Assembly (NCBI RefSeq): GCF_000473145.1
Contig: NZ_KI421500.1
Coordinates: 3,311,725 to 3,375,724, forward strand
Direction: 5' to 3'
From: Leisingera daeponensis DSM 23529
Lineage (GTDB): Bacteria; Pseudomonadota; Alphaproteobacteria; Rhodobacterales; Rhodobacteraceae
Length of the DNA stretch: 64,000 bases
Below, piece after piece: positions 27,097 through 34,952 of the stretch. The position numbers were made by a program, and so were the translations under genes. Numbering within the stretch: the stretch's first letter is position 1; each line of letters begins with the position of its first letter. Under the pieces are notes generated by a model, which did no database searches, was not told the DNA's origin, and was given only the letters and a program-made list of their open reading frames with translations.

Positions 27097-28866
27097 TCAG
27101 AATCCCGCTTTTTTCAACCCTTCGACAAAGTGCTGGGTGTCTTCTTCCAGCCGGTCGGGCTGCACCTTGGCCCAGCGGTCCAGCGAGAAATTCGGATGCG
27201 CCTCGCGGTGGCGGGCCGCCATGGTGCGGGCCTGGTCGATGTCCCCCAGCTGCGCATAACTGGCCGCAAGCATGCGCTGTCCCTCGGTCGGGTTGTTCAT
27301 CTTTGTCAGCGTGTCGATCACCGCATCATACTGTTTGAGATTGTAATAGGCACCGCCCAGGTGCCAAAGGTACTGGTCCGGGAAATACGGGTTCAACCGC
27401 ATGGCCTGCTGCAGGTTTCCGATCGCGGCCTGGTTGTCGCCGGAATGGGCCAGCGCATCGGCGTAATCCGACAGCAGGTCTGCGTCATTCGGGTTTAGGG
27501 CCAGCGCGCGCCGGTAGGCGCCGATCGCTGCATCATGCTCCTTGCGGTACAGATGCACAAAGCCAAGCTCGCCAAATCCGCGGGCGTCGGTGGGGTCCAG
27601 TTCCACCGCCCGCTGCGCATATGACAGCGCCGTATCAAGCGCATGCTCGGCGTCCTTGGCCCAAGAATAGCGCCAATCGATATTCAAGGTCCGGGAGATC
27701 GCGGCAGAGGCCCGGGCATAGTCCTGATCGCGCGACAGCGCACGCTCGTACAGGGTTTGCGCCTCGCGGTTGTCCTGCCTTGTGTAGCGGAAAATATATT
27801 GCTGGCCGCGCAGGACATAGCCGTAGGCGGCCAGATCGGCAGGTGCTGTCTGAGCCATCCGCTTGCGCTCCTGGGCCTCGATCAGCACCGCCGTGGCGGC
27901 GACGATGGCGTCGGTCACCTCGTCCTGGATGGCGAAAATGTCGTCGATGTTGCGGTCGTACCGTTCGCCCCAGATGGTGCGGCCGGTTTCCGCGTCGATC
28001 AGCTCGACGGCTATCCGGACGCGGGCAGCGGCCCGCCGGACGCTGCCACGGGCGACATAGCGCACCCCAAGCTCCCGTGCTGCCTCCTGCGGCGGCTTGG
28101 TGCTGGCTTTGAAGAAAAAGGAGGAATTGCGGGCAATGACGAAAAGGTTCTTGAACTTGGACAGGTTCAGAATGATGTCCTCTGTCAGCCCGTCGGCAAA
28201 CCAGCTGTCGGACGGCTCTCCGCCCAGGCTGGTAAAGGGCAGCACCGCAACCGAAGGAATACCGGGCGGCGGGCGGTGCGCGGGCGGAGCCTCCGGGCGG
28301 CGGGTTGCCGCCATTGTTGCGCCCGCAACCTCGCTGCGGACGCAATAGGCCGCGACCGGCTCGGCGATGTTCTTGAGCATTTGCGGACCGAGGAATTCAA
28401 ACCCGAAGCGCAACCGGTTTCGGATCTGCTCATAGACCGACGCGCTGACGAAGACCCGGCCCGGCTCGGCGATTTCCTGCAGCCTCGCGGCAATATTCAC
28501 ATTATCGCCATGGATGCCGCGGTCATCGACCAGGATTTCGCCAAGATGCACCCCGGCCCGGAACCGGAGATGATGGTCTTCCGGCCGCGCGCGGTTGCTC
28601 TGTTCTGCTATGCGGTGCAGCTCAACGCCAAACTCGACGGCATTGGTGGCCGTCTCAAACAGTGCCAGAACCCCGTCGCCCCGGACAGCAACCACGCGCC
28701 CCTCATGCGCCTGACAGGCTGTTTCAAGCTGTTCCAGCAGGGATTTGAGGGCGCTGTAAGTGTCGATCTCGTCATTGCCCATTAGCCGGGCATAGCCGAC
28801 AACATCGGCAAACAGCACCGCGCCAAGCTGGCGCCGGACCGTTGTTGTCTCTTTGTGGCCGCTCAC
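27097..28866 (-). CDS. Class III adenylate/guanylate cyclase with TolB-like and TPR regions
   Basis: A 589-residue signalling protein. Residues 10-180 form a class III cyclase domain with metal aspartates in LFADVVGY and VRGDGVLALFE and the DNVNIAARLQ segment. A TolB/FlgO-like domain follows (SVAVLPFTSLGGEPSDSWFADGL, about 205-340), then at least four tetratricopeptide-like repeats to the C-terminus (for example ARGFGELGFVHLYRKEHDAA). This architecture is common in rhizobia and roseobacters. GTG 28866 is chosen because AGGAGGAGG precedes it; a longer frame upstream is GC-rich noise. It is tail-to-tail with the SGAKV-repeat gene, 89 bases apart. Confidence 0.88.
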   Translation of the reverse strand: MSGHKETTTVRRQLGAVLFADVVGYARLMGNDEIDTYSALKSLLEQLETACQAHEGRVVAVRGDGVLALFETATNAVEFGVELHRIAEQSNRARPEDHHLRFRAGVHLGEILVDDRGIHGDNVNIAARLQEIAEPGRVFVSASVYEQIRNRLRFGFEFLGPQMLKNIAEPVAAYCVRSEVAGATMAATRRPEAPPAHRPPPGIPSVAVLPFTSLGGEPSDSWFADGLTEDIILNLSKFKNLFVIARNSSFFFKASTKPPQEAARELGVRYVARGSVRRAAARVRIAVELIDAETGRTIWGERYDRNIDDIFAIQDEVTDAIVAATAVLIEAQERKRMAQTAPADLAAYGYVLRGQQYIFRYTRQDNREAQTLYERALSRDQDYARASAAISRTLNIDWRYSWAKDAEHALDTALSYAQRAVELDPTDARGFGELGFVHLYRKEHDAAIGAYRRALALNPNDADLLSDYADALAHSGDNQAAIGNLQQAMRLNPYFPDQYLWHLGGAYYNLKQYDAVIDTLTKMNNPTEGQRMLAASYAQLGDIDQARTMAARHREAHPNFSLDRWAKVQPDRLEEDTQHFVEGLKKAGF

Positions 28867-28915
28867 AAGCTGTCCTCCTCCTGTGAGTGCGGGCTGAGGC
28901 CGCCGGTGCCGCCGC

Positions 28916-29566
28916 TCATCCGTCTGGCGGGGCCGGCGGGCCCGGCGGCCAAGCCCACCCGGCGGCTTCTGCGCCGCGGAAACTGACTCGCGGGCTGGCG
29001 CCGAGTTGCTGCGCCAGCGCCTTGCGGCTGGCGTCCCACTCCTCCCGCAGGAGGCCGACGGTGACCATGTCAAAAAAACGGCCTTCTGCAAACCATGCGG
29101 CCCGCATCCTGCCTTCGGTTGCAAAGCCGGCACGCGCTGTCATTTGCTCGCTGCGGGTGTTGTCGGCCCGGTAGTACGATGTAACGCGATTTAGCCCGAT
29201 CTGCCGGAAGGCAAAGTCCAGAAGCAGGGCCAGGGCGCGGATTCCCACGCCCTGTCTGCGCCTGGATTTTTCGATGAACATGGCGACCACGGCATCACGG
29301 TTCACCGCAGAGATGCTCTCCAGGCCGGTTATGCCGCACAGCTCACCCGAGACCGTGGTGAGCGCAAACCAGCATTTGCTGGCATTTGGCTTTGTGTCGC
29401 CGAAAAGCTCCCATGCCTGCTCAAGTCCCGCCGCGCTGAGCGGCACGCGGGTGGAGCGGTCGAAACGGGCCATGTCGGCTATGTTTTGAAGCCAGCCTGC
29501 GGCCGTGGCGAGATCCTCTGTTTCCAGCGGCCTGAGCTGAAAACCTGCTGAATTCCGGTCCGGCAT
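28916..29566 (-). CDS. GNAT-family N-acetyltransferase (RimJ/RimL-like)
   Basis: A 216-residue acetyltransferase of the ribosomal-protein-acetylase type. FQLRPLETEDL is the usual start, EKSRRRQGVGIRALALLLDFAF the acetyl-CoA motif, and NRVTSYYRADNTRSEQMTARAGF the late conserved helix. The last 30 residues become Pro/Gly rich and are probably disordered. ATG 29566 follows AAAGGGGG. It reads toward the cyclase gene in the same direction, 49 bases upstream of it. Substrate unknown. Confidence 0.82.
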   Translation of the reverse strand: MPDRNSAGFQLRPLETEDLATAAGWLQNIADMARFDRSTRVPLSAAGLEQAWELFGDTKPNASKCWFALTTVSGELCGITGLESISAVNRDAVVAMFIEKSRRRQGVGIRALALLLDFAFRQIGLNRVTSYYRADNTRSEQMTARAGFATEGRMRAAWFAEGRFFDMVTVGLLREEWDASRKALAQQLGASPRVSFRGAEAAGWAWPPGPPAPPDG

Positions 29567-29672
29567 CCGCCGCCCCCTTTCAATTTGCAACACCTGCCTC
29601 TCCGGGTGCCAGCCCTGGCCGGAAAAGCGCAGCTGCAGACTTATACCACACTTCCGGGCCGGCTTGGGGGAT

Positions 29673-29704
29673 GAAGGAAGCCGCAGCAGAAGGAAGCCGC
29701 AGCA
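29673..29704 (+). repeat. 16-base perfect tandem duplication
   Basis: GAAGGAAGCCGCAGCA occurs twice back to back (29673-29688, 29689-29704) in the gap between the GNAT gene and tRNA-Arg. No gene spans it. It looks like a simple local duplication. Confidence 0.8.
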
Positions 29705-29845
29705 AGGGGCGGCCCTTCGGACGTGCGGCGCAGCGGCCCGGCAGCTCGCCAGCTTTTGCCTCAGTTCGGGCGGGTGAAGAAAAACGGCAACAGCTGTCTT
29801 TTGGGGTTGCGACTCTGTGATGCTATGGATAAACCCCGCCGCAGT

Positions 29846-29922
29846 GGACCGATAGCTCAGCTGGATAGAGTACTTGACTACGAATCAAGGGGTCGGGGGT
29901 TCGAATCCTCCTCGGTCCGCCA
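29846..29922 (+). tRNA. tRNA-Arg (ACG anticodon)
   Basis: Complete 77-base cloverleaf with encoded CCA: acceptor GGACCGA/TCGGTCC, D arm GCTCAGCTGGATAGAGT, anticodon stem CTTGA/TCAAG with loop CTACGAA giving ACG, and T loop TTCGAAT. The wobble A would be converted to inosine by TadA. Confidence 0.96.
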
Positions 29923-30007
29923 CTTCCTTCTTTGTCGGGCGACACATAGTTTTGCCATTTTCGACAGAACCTTTCCTTTTTCGTGTCTCCAGCATCCCCG
30001 CTCGCGC

Positions 30008-30173
30008 CTCCTGTTCCGCCAGTGGCGAAGCCTTCCCTGATTTTCACTTCGGAAGACCTCGTGTCTTCCGGAGAGCAAAGCAGGGGGCAGGCCCGCGAAA
30101 CGCTGCCGAACTGCTTGGCAAGCTCCAGCAGCCTCAGCGTCGGTTTGATGACCTTGTCCTGAATACTCGTCAT
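30008..30173 (-). pseudogene. Decayed IS481-type transposase N-terminus
   Basis: Read on the minus strand, the first 29 codons give MTSIQDKVIKPTLRLLELAK then QFGSVSRAC, which I recognise as the N-terminal helix-turn-helix of IS481-family transposases (usual form IQDKVIKPKLGLLELAKQ). The expected GYSRDSFYRFKELYDTGGE region that follows is scrambled to SEVKIREGFATGG with extra residues, and the rest of the element is missing. It lies about 85 bases after tRNA-Arg. The flanks (29923-30007 and 30174-30382) hold no gene; no clear terminal inverted repeats could be fixed. Confidence 0.65.
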
Positions 30174-30382
30174 TGATCGACACTCTTTTCTTACGCTCCA
30201 GAAAAGCGGACATGTCGGATAAAATCGCGTGTTATCCCGGGAAAGACCAAGTTTTGGCTGCTGCCGGCGTGCGTCTCCTCCGCGCTTAAAGCCCGGGCAG
30301 TCAGCTTAATTTTTCGGCGCTAACAGGCTGTCTGGAAATTGCGCTGCACCTGCAGCCTTTACAGCCATCTTCCAGCCTATTC

Positions 30383-30979
30383 ATGCTCTGCCGCATGCCC
30401 GATGCCCTGTCCATTGTTGTTGTCGAAACCGACCGTGAGCGCGCCTTCATGATTGTGGACGGGCTGCGGGACGCGGGTGAATTCGACATTCAGGTTATCT
30501 CGGAGCCATCAGGCCTTGCGCGTCAGATACAGATGCGCGACCCGGATGTGGTGCTGATCGATATCGCCAACCCCTCCCGCGATGTTCTGGAGGAGCTGAC
30601 GCTGGCCTCAGGCGCCATGGACCGGCCAGTGGCGATGTTTGTGGACCGCAGCGAGGACGGCATGACTGCGGCCGCTGTTGAAGCCGGGGTGTCGGCCTAT
30701 GTGGTTGACGGGCTGCAGGCCGCGCGGCTGAAACCGGTCTTGGACGCAGCCATCGCGCGTTTCCGGCTGTTTCAGCGCATGCGCACCGAACTTGCAGAAA
30801 CCAAAAGGGCCCTGGAAGAGCGCAAGGTCATCGACCGCGCCAAAGGGATGGTCATGAAGGCCAGGGGCATCGGCGAAGACGAAGCCTATGCGCTGCTGCG
30901 AAAGGCCGCGATGGACCAGAACAAGCGCGTCGCGGAGGTTGCGCAGGCGCTGGTCACCGCGGCAGGGCTGCTGGCATGA
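30383..30979 (+). CDS. nasT: Nitrate-responsive ANTAR antiterminator NasT
   Basis: A 198-residue response-regulator-like RNA-binding protein. The N-terminal receiver has an Asp in DVVLIDIANP; the C-terminal ANTAR domain is clear in ERKVIDRAKGMVMKARGIGEDEAYALLRKAAMDQ, split here by position about 145-180. In known systems NasT binds a two-hairpin leader and stops premature termination when NasS releases it in the presence of nitrate or nitrite. The start is uncertain: ATG 30383 or ATG 30395, neither with a good ribosome site. The stop overlaps the nasS start (ATGA). Confidence 0.9.
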   Translation: MLCRMPDALSIVVVETDRERAFMIVDGLRDAGEFDIQVISEPSGLARQIQMRDPDVVLIDIANPSRDVLEELTLASGAMDRPVAMFVDRSEDGMTAAAVEAGVSAYVVDGLQAARLKPVLDAAIARFRLFQRMRTELAETKRALEERKVIDRAKGMVMKARGIGEDEAYALLRKAAMDQNKRVAEVAQALVTAAGLLA

Positions 30980-32154
30980 GCGCAACACGCATTCCCGCTG
31001 GTTATGTTCCGCTGACTGATGCGGCGCCGCTGATTGCGGCGCAGGAAATGGGCTTTGCCGCCGAAGAACGGCTGGTGCTGGAGCTGCACCGCGCGCCCTC
31101 CTGGTCATCCCTGCGCGACATGCTGGCCTTCGGGCAAGTGGATGCTGCTCAGATGCTCGCGCCGGTGCCGGTCGCTGCGGCGCTTGGCGTTGGCGGCGCC
31201 AGCACGCCGTTCTCTGTTCTGTCCGTGCTGTCCGTCAACGGCACCGTCATTGGGGTCAGCAGCAGCCTGGCCCGCAGACTTGCCGATGCAGGGCACGATT
31301 TTTCCTTCGATGACGCCGCATCCGCTGGCAAGGCCCTGATAACCGCAACCGGCCCTGGCCTGCGGATTGGCGTGCCGTTTCCCTTTTCCATGCATACGGA
31401 ACTGCTGCACTACTGGCTGCAAGGGCTGGCGGCGGACACCGGCCGCGGCATCAGCATCCGCACGGTTCCGCCGCCGCTGATGACCGATGCCATCAAAAGC
31501 GGTGAGATAGACGCGTTCTGCGTTGGCGAACCCTGGGGATCCCTCGCGGTGGAAAATGGCGCGGGGGCGCTGCTGTTGCCCGGGCGGGCGATCTGGTCCT
31601 TTGCGCCGGAAAAAGTGCTGGCCGTCCGCAGTGCCTGGGCAGAGGCCGAACCCGGACTGGCCGGCCGCCTGATCCGGGCCCTTTGGCGCGCGGGGCGCTG
31701 GCTGGCCGACCCGGCCTCCCGCGGGCTGGCGGCGGAAATCCTGTCCGCGCGGCGGTATCTCGATCTCCCCGCCGAAATCATCGAACGGGCGCTGTCGGGA
31801 AAGTTCACGGTCACGCCCCAGGGACTGCAGCGTGAAGTCCCCGGATTTATCGGCTTCCATGACGGCGCGGCGGGCTTTCCCTGGCGCAGCCAAGCCCAAT
31901 GGATTGCGCTGCAACTGGCGGAGCGGACCGGCCTCGACCGGCACAGGGCGCTGCGAATGGCCGGGCCGGTCTTTCGCAGCGATCTTTACCGCTCCGCCCT
32001 GCGCGGGACCGGTGCGGATTTGCCCGGCGCCTCGTCGAAACTGGAAGGCACGGTCGGCACCCCGCTGCTGGCCGCAGGAGAATCGGGGACGGTCAGTCTG
32101 CTGCCGAACCGGTTCTTTGATGGCCGTGTTTTTGATCCCATGGCCGCGGACTGA
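30976..32154 (+). CDS. nasS: Cytoplasmic nitrate/nitrite sensor NasS
   Basis: A 392-residue protein of the NrtA/CmpA periplasmic-binding family but without a signal peptide, as expected for NasS, which binds nitrate or nitrite in the cytoplasm and sequesters NasT when ligand is absent. Ligand-binding family segments are visible: VPLTDAAPLIAAQEMGF, FGQVDAAQMLAP, IDAFCVGEPWGSLAVENGAG. It is four-base coupled to nasT, supporting a 1:1 complex. The downstream nrtA product has the same fold with a signal peptide. Confidence 0.92.
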   Translation: MSATRIPAGYVPLTDAAPLIAAQEMGFAAEERLVLELHRAPSWSSLRDMLAFGQVDAAQMLAPVPVAAALGVGGASTPFSVLSVLSVNGTVIGVSSSLARRLADAGHDFSFDDAASAGKALITATGPGLRIGVPFPFSMHTELLHYWLQGLAADTGRGISIRTVPPPLMTDAIKSGEIDAFCVGEPWGSLAVENGAGALLLPGRAIWSFAPEKVLAVRSAWAEAEPGLAGRLIRALWRAGRWLADPASRGLAAEILSARRYLDLPAEIIERALSGKFTVTPQGLQREVPGFIGFHDGAAGFPWRSQAQWIALQLAERTGLDRHRALRMAGPVFRSDLYRSALRGTGADLPGASSKLEGTVGTPLLAAGESGTVSLLPNRFFDGRVFDPMAAD

Positions 32155-32259
32155 TGAAAAAGCAGGCAGCTTGCCGCGCCGCAACGCTGCAATGCAGAAT
32201 TTCCTGCTGCACGAGCAAAGAAACCTTTGGCGCCGGCCGGATCTTCCGGCAGTCTGAAG

Positions 32260-32285
32260 TCAGACAGGCAACGGAGCCTGACTGA
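32260..32285 (+). promoter_or_regulatory. Candidate NasT (ANTAR) RNA hairpin
   Basis: In the nas leader, TCAGACAGGC and GCCTGACTGA form a 10-bp stem with one A-A mismatch around the hexaloop AACGGA. The loop has A at position 1 and G at position 4, the ANTAR-target rule. A second small hairpin, CCCG..CGGG at 32293-32305, follows; its loop is five bases if fully paired, so the second ANTAR hairpin is less certain. Confidence 0.75.
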
Positions 32286-32316
32286 GAATTTTCCCGAAGA
32301 CCGGGTTTCACTGAGC

Positions 32317-32371
32317 AAAGCCGCTCGACCCGCCGCCACTCCTTCTGGCGGTGCGTGTCAGCGGCTTTTTT
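32317..32371 (+). terminator. Intrinsic terminator in the nas leader (attenuator)
   Basis: AAAGCCGCT (32317-32325) pairs with AGCGGCTTT (32360-32368), with an inner CCGCCA/TGGCGG helix, followed by an unbroken T run. It lies between the ANTAR-type hairpin and nrtA, so it would stop transcription of the nrt-nir-nas operon unless NasT acts. Confidence 0.88.
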
Positions 32372-32419
32372 CTGTTCCGTCCCCTGGGCGGGGCGCAGCT
32401 AGGAAAAGGAACCAACCCG

Positions 32420-33787
32420 ATGAAGACACTTATGATGGCGCTTGCGGCCTCGACTGCCCTGACCGGACCGGCATTGGCCGGAACACTGGAGCTGGAAAAG
32501 GACGTGCTGACCTTCGGCTTCATCAAGCTGACGGATATGGCGCCGCTGGCGGTGGCTTATGAGCAGGGCTTTTTCGACGACGAGGGGCTGTTTGTCACGC
32601 TCGAAGCGCAGGCGAACTGGAAGGTCCTTCTGGATGGCGTGATCGGTGGCACACTGGATGGCGCCCATATGCTGGCAGGCCAGCCGCTGGCCGCGACCAT
32701 CGGTTACGGCACCGAAGCGCATATTGTCACGCCGTTTTCCATGGATTTGAACGGCAACGGCATCACGCTCTCCAACGAAGTCTGGGAGATGATGAAGCCG
32801 AGCCTGCCCACGGATGCTGACGGCAAGATCGCGCATCCGATCTCCGCGTCTTTCCTGAAGCCGGTGATTGAGGACTTCAACGCCAAAGGCAAGCCCTTCA
32901 ACATGGGCATGGTCTTCCCTGTCTCCACCCACAATTATGAACTGCGCTACTGGCTGGCGGCCGGCGGCATCAACCCTGGCTACTACGCGCCCGACAACGT
33001 GACGGGCCAGATCGGCGCCGAGGTGTTCCTGTCGGTGACCCCGCCGCCGCAGATGCCCGCGACGCTGGAGGCCGGCACCATCTCCGGCTATTGCGTGGGG
33101 GAGCCATGGAACCAGCAGGCGGTGTTCAAGGGCATCGGCGTTCCGGTCATCACCGATTACGAGCTGTGGAAGAACAACCCGGAAAAGGTGTTCGGCATCA
33201 CCGCGGAATTTGCCGAGGAAAATCCGAACACCACGCTGGCAATCGTCAAGGCGCTGATCCGTGCGGCCATGTGGCTGGATGAAAACGATAACGCCAACCG
33301 CCCGGAAGCGGTGGAGATCCTGTCGCGCCCCGATTACGTCGGCGCGGACTATGAGGTGATCGCCAGTTCGATGACCGGCACCTTCGAGTATGAGAAGGGC
33401 GACAAACGCGATGTTCCGGATTTCAACGTGTTCTTCCGCTACAACGCCACCTATCCGTTCTACTCGGACGCGGTCTGGTACCTGACCCAGATGCGCCGCT
33501 GGGGGCAGATCGCCGAGGCCAAGCCCGACAGCTGGTATGACGAGGTCGCCCGGTCGGTCTATAAGCCGGAGATCTACCTCGAAGCCGCAAAAATGCTTGT
33601 GGATGAGGGGCTTGCCAATTCTGAGGACTTCCCCTGGGACAGCGATGGCTACAAGGCCCCGACGCCCGCAGAGGACATCATCGATGGCATCCCCTTCGAT
33701 GGCAAAGCCCCCAACGCCTATATCGACAGCCTGCCGATCGGACTGAAGTCCGGCCAGACCGTCGTCGGCAGCGCCATTCAGGGCTGA
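32420..33787 (+). CDS. nrtA: Nitrate ABC transporter substrate-binding protein
   Basis: Periplasmic nitrate/nitrite-binding protein of 455 residues. A Sec signal peptide is visible ([20 protein letters not shown], cleavage before GTLELE). The mature part matches NrtA/Cmp[60 protein letters not shown] 32420 is preceded by AGGAAAAGGA. It is the first gene after the leader terminator and delivers nitrate to the NrtBC membrane complex. Confidence 0.95.
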   Translation: MKTLMMALAASTALTGPALAGTLELEKDVLTFGFIKLTDMAPLAVAYEQGFFDDEGLFVTLEAQANWKVLLDGVIGGTLDGAHMLAGQPLAATIGYGTEAHIVTPFSMDLNGNGITLSNEVWEMMKPSLPTDADGKIAHPISASFLKPVIEDFNAKGKPFNMGMVFPVSTHNYELRYWLAAGGINPGYYAPDNVTGQIGAEVFLSVTPPPQMPATLEAGTISGYCVGEPWNQQAVFKGIGVPVITDYELWKNNPEKVFGITAEFAEENPNTTLAIVKALIRAAMWLDENDNANRPEAVEILSRPDYVGADYEVIASSMTGTFEYEKGDKRDVPDFNVFFRYNATYPFYSDAVWYLTQMRRWGQIAEAKPDSWYDEVARSVYKPEIYLEAAKMLVDEGLANSEDFPWDSDGYKAPTPAEDIIDGIPFDGKAPNAYIDSLPIGLKSGQTVVGSAIQG

Positions 33788-33872
33788 CCCCGGACAGGAG
33801 GGAAGGGGGCGGCGACCCCGGCAAGGGCCGCGCCGCTCCGCTCCCACCCCGCACTCATCAGAGGATGACATC

Positions 33873-34946
33873 ATGACGATCGCCGATCCCGATACGCTCA
33901 GTTCCGAGGCCCGCCGCGCCCGGCTCTTTACCCGCATCAGCAAGATGGACGCCTGGTTTCAGGTCTTTGGCCTGGCTTGGGTCACCCCGGTTCTGAAAGC
34001 TGCCGCCGGAGACAATCCCAAGGCGCAGTTGAAGGAAATCTGGCGGCTGCTGGCAATTCCCGTCATCGCCATTACCGGCTTCCTCATGCTCTGGGCTGTG
34101 CTGGCACCCAAGGTTCAGACCTCGCTGGGCGCCATTCCCGGCCCGGGTGCGGTGTGGACCGAAGCGGTGAACCTGCACCAGGATGCGCAGGCCAAGGCCG
34201 CCAAGGAGCGCGCCCACTCCGAGAAGGTGGAAGCCCGCAACCAGCGCTTTATCGACCGCGGCCAGCCGGAACGGGTCAAGGACATCCCCTATACGGGCGC
34301 GCCATCCTACTATCAGCAGATCTGGACGTCGATAAAGACCGTCTTCTTCGGTTTCCTGATTGCCGCCGCCGTGGCGATCCCGCTGGGCATCCTGGCCGGT
34401 CTGTCGCCGGTTGCGAACGCTGCCATCAATCCGCTGGTGCAGATTTTCAAACCAGTGTCGCCGCTGGCCTGGCTGCCAATCGTGACCATGGTGGTCTCGG
34501 CGCTTTATGCTGCCAACGACGGGCTTTTTTCCAAGTCGTTCCTGGTCTCTGCCATCACCGTGACGCTGTGTTCGCTGTGGCCTGCGCTGATCAATACCGC
34601 GCTGGGGGTGGCCTCTATCGACAAGGATCTGGTGAATGTCTCCAAGGTCCTGAAAATGAACACCTATACCAAGATCACCAAGCTGGTGCTGCCGTCGGCC
34701 TTGCCGCTGATCTTCACCGGGCTGCGGCTGTCGCTCGGGGTCGGCTGGATGGTGCTGATCGCTGCCGAAATGCTGGCGCAGAACCCGGGCCTTGGAAAAT
34801 TCGTCTGGGACGAATTTCAGAATGGCTCCAGCCAGTCGCTGGCCAGGATCATCGTTGCAGTGCTGACCATCGGCCTCATCGGCTTCCTGCTGGACCGGGT
34901 GATGCACGCGCTGCAATCGCTGTTTACCTTCACAAACAACCGGTGA
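33873..34946 (+). CDS. nrtB: Nitrate ABC transporter permease
   Basis: Inner-membrane permease of 357 residues. After a 50-residue cytoplasmic N-terminus and a first helix near 60-85, a charged insert of about 70 residues leads into the binding-protein-dependent transport domain with the conserved KPVSPLAWLPI segment and the LVLPSALPLIFTGLRLSLGVGWMVLIAAEM region (EAA-type loop). It lies between nrtA and nrtC in one operon. Confidence 0.94.
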   Translation: MTIADPDTLSSEARRARLFTRISKMDAWFQVFGLAWVTPVLKAAAGDNPKAQLKEIWRLLAIPVIAITGFLMLWAVLAPKVQTSLGAIPGPGAVWTEAVNLHQDAQAKAAKERAHSEKVEARNQRFIDRGQPERVKDIPYTGAPSYYQQIWTSIKTVFFGFLIAAAVAIPLGILAGLSPVANAAINPLVQIFKPVSPLAWLPIVTMVVSALYAANDGLFSKSFLVSAITVTLCSLWPALINTALGVASIDKDLVNVSKVLKMNTYTKITKLVLPSALPLIFTGLRLSLGVGWMVLIAAEMLAQNPGLGKFVWDEFQNGSSQSLARIIVAVLTIGLIGFLLDRVMHALQSLFTFTNNR

Positions 34947-34952
34947 GCCGCC

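Noticed and set aside
27028..27498. 156-codon plus-strand frame after the SGAKV gene
   Set aside because: It is antisense to the TPR part of the cyclase gene; no ribosome site and no motif.
29878..30213. Second minus-strand frame over the transposase remnant and tRNA-Arg
   Set aside because: It crosses a tRNA and is the out-of-frame version of the remnant.
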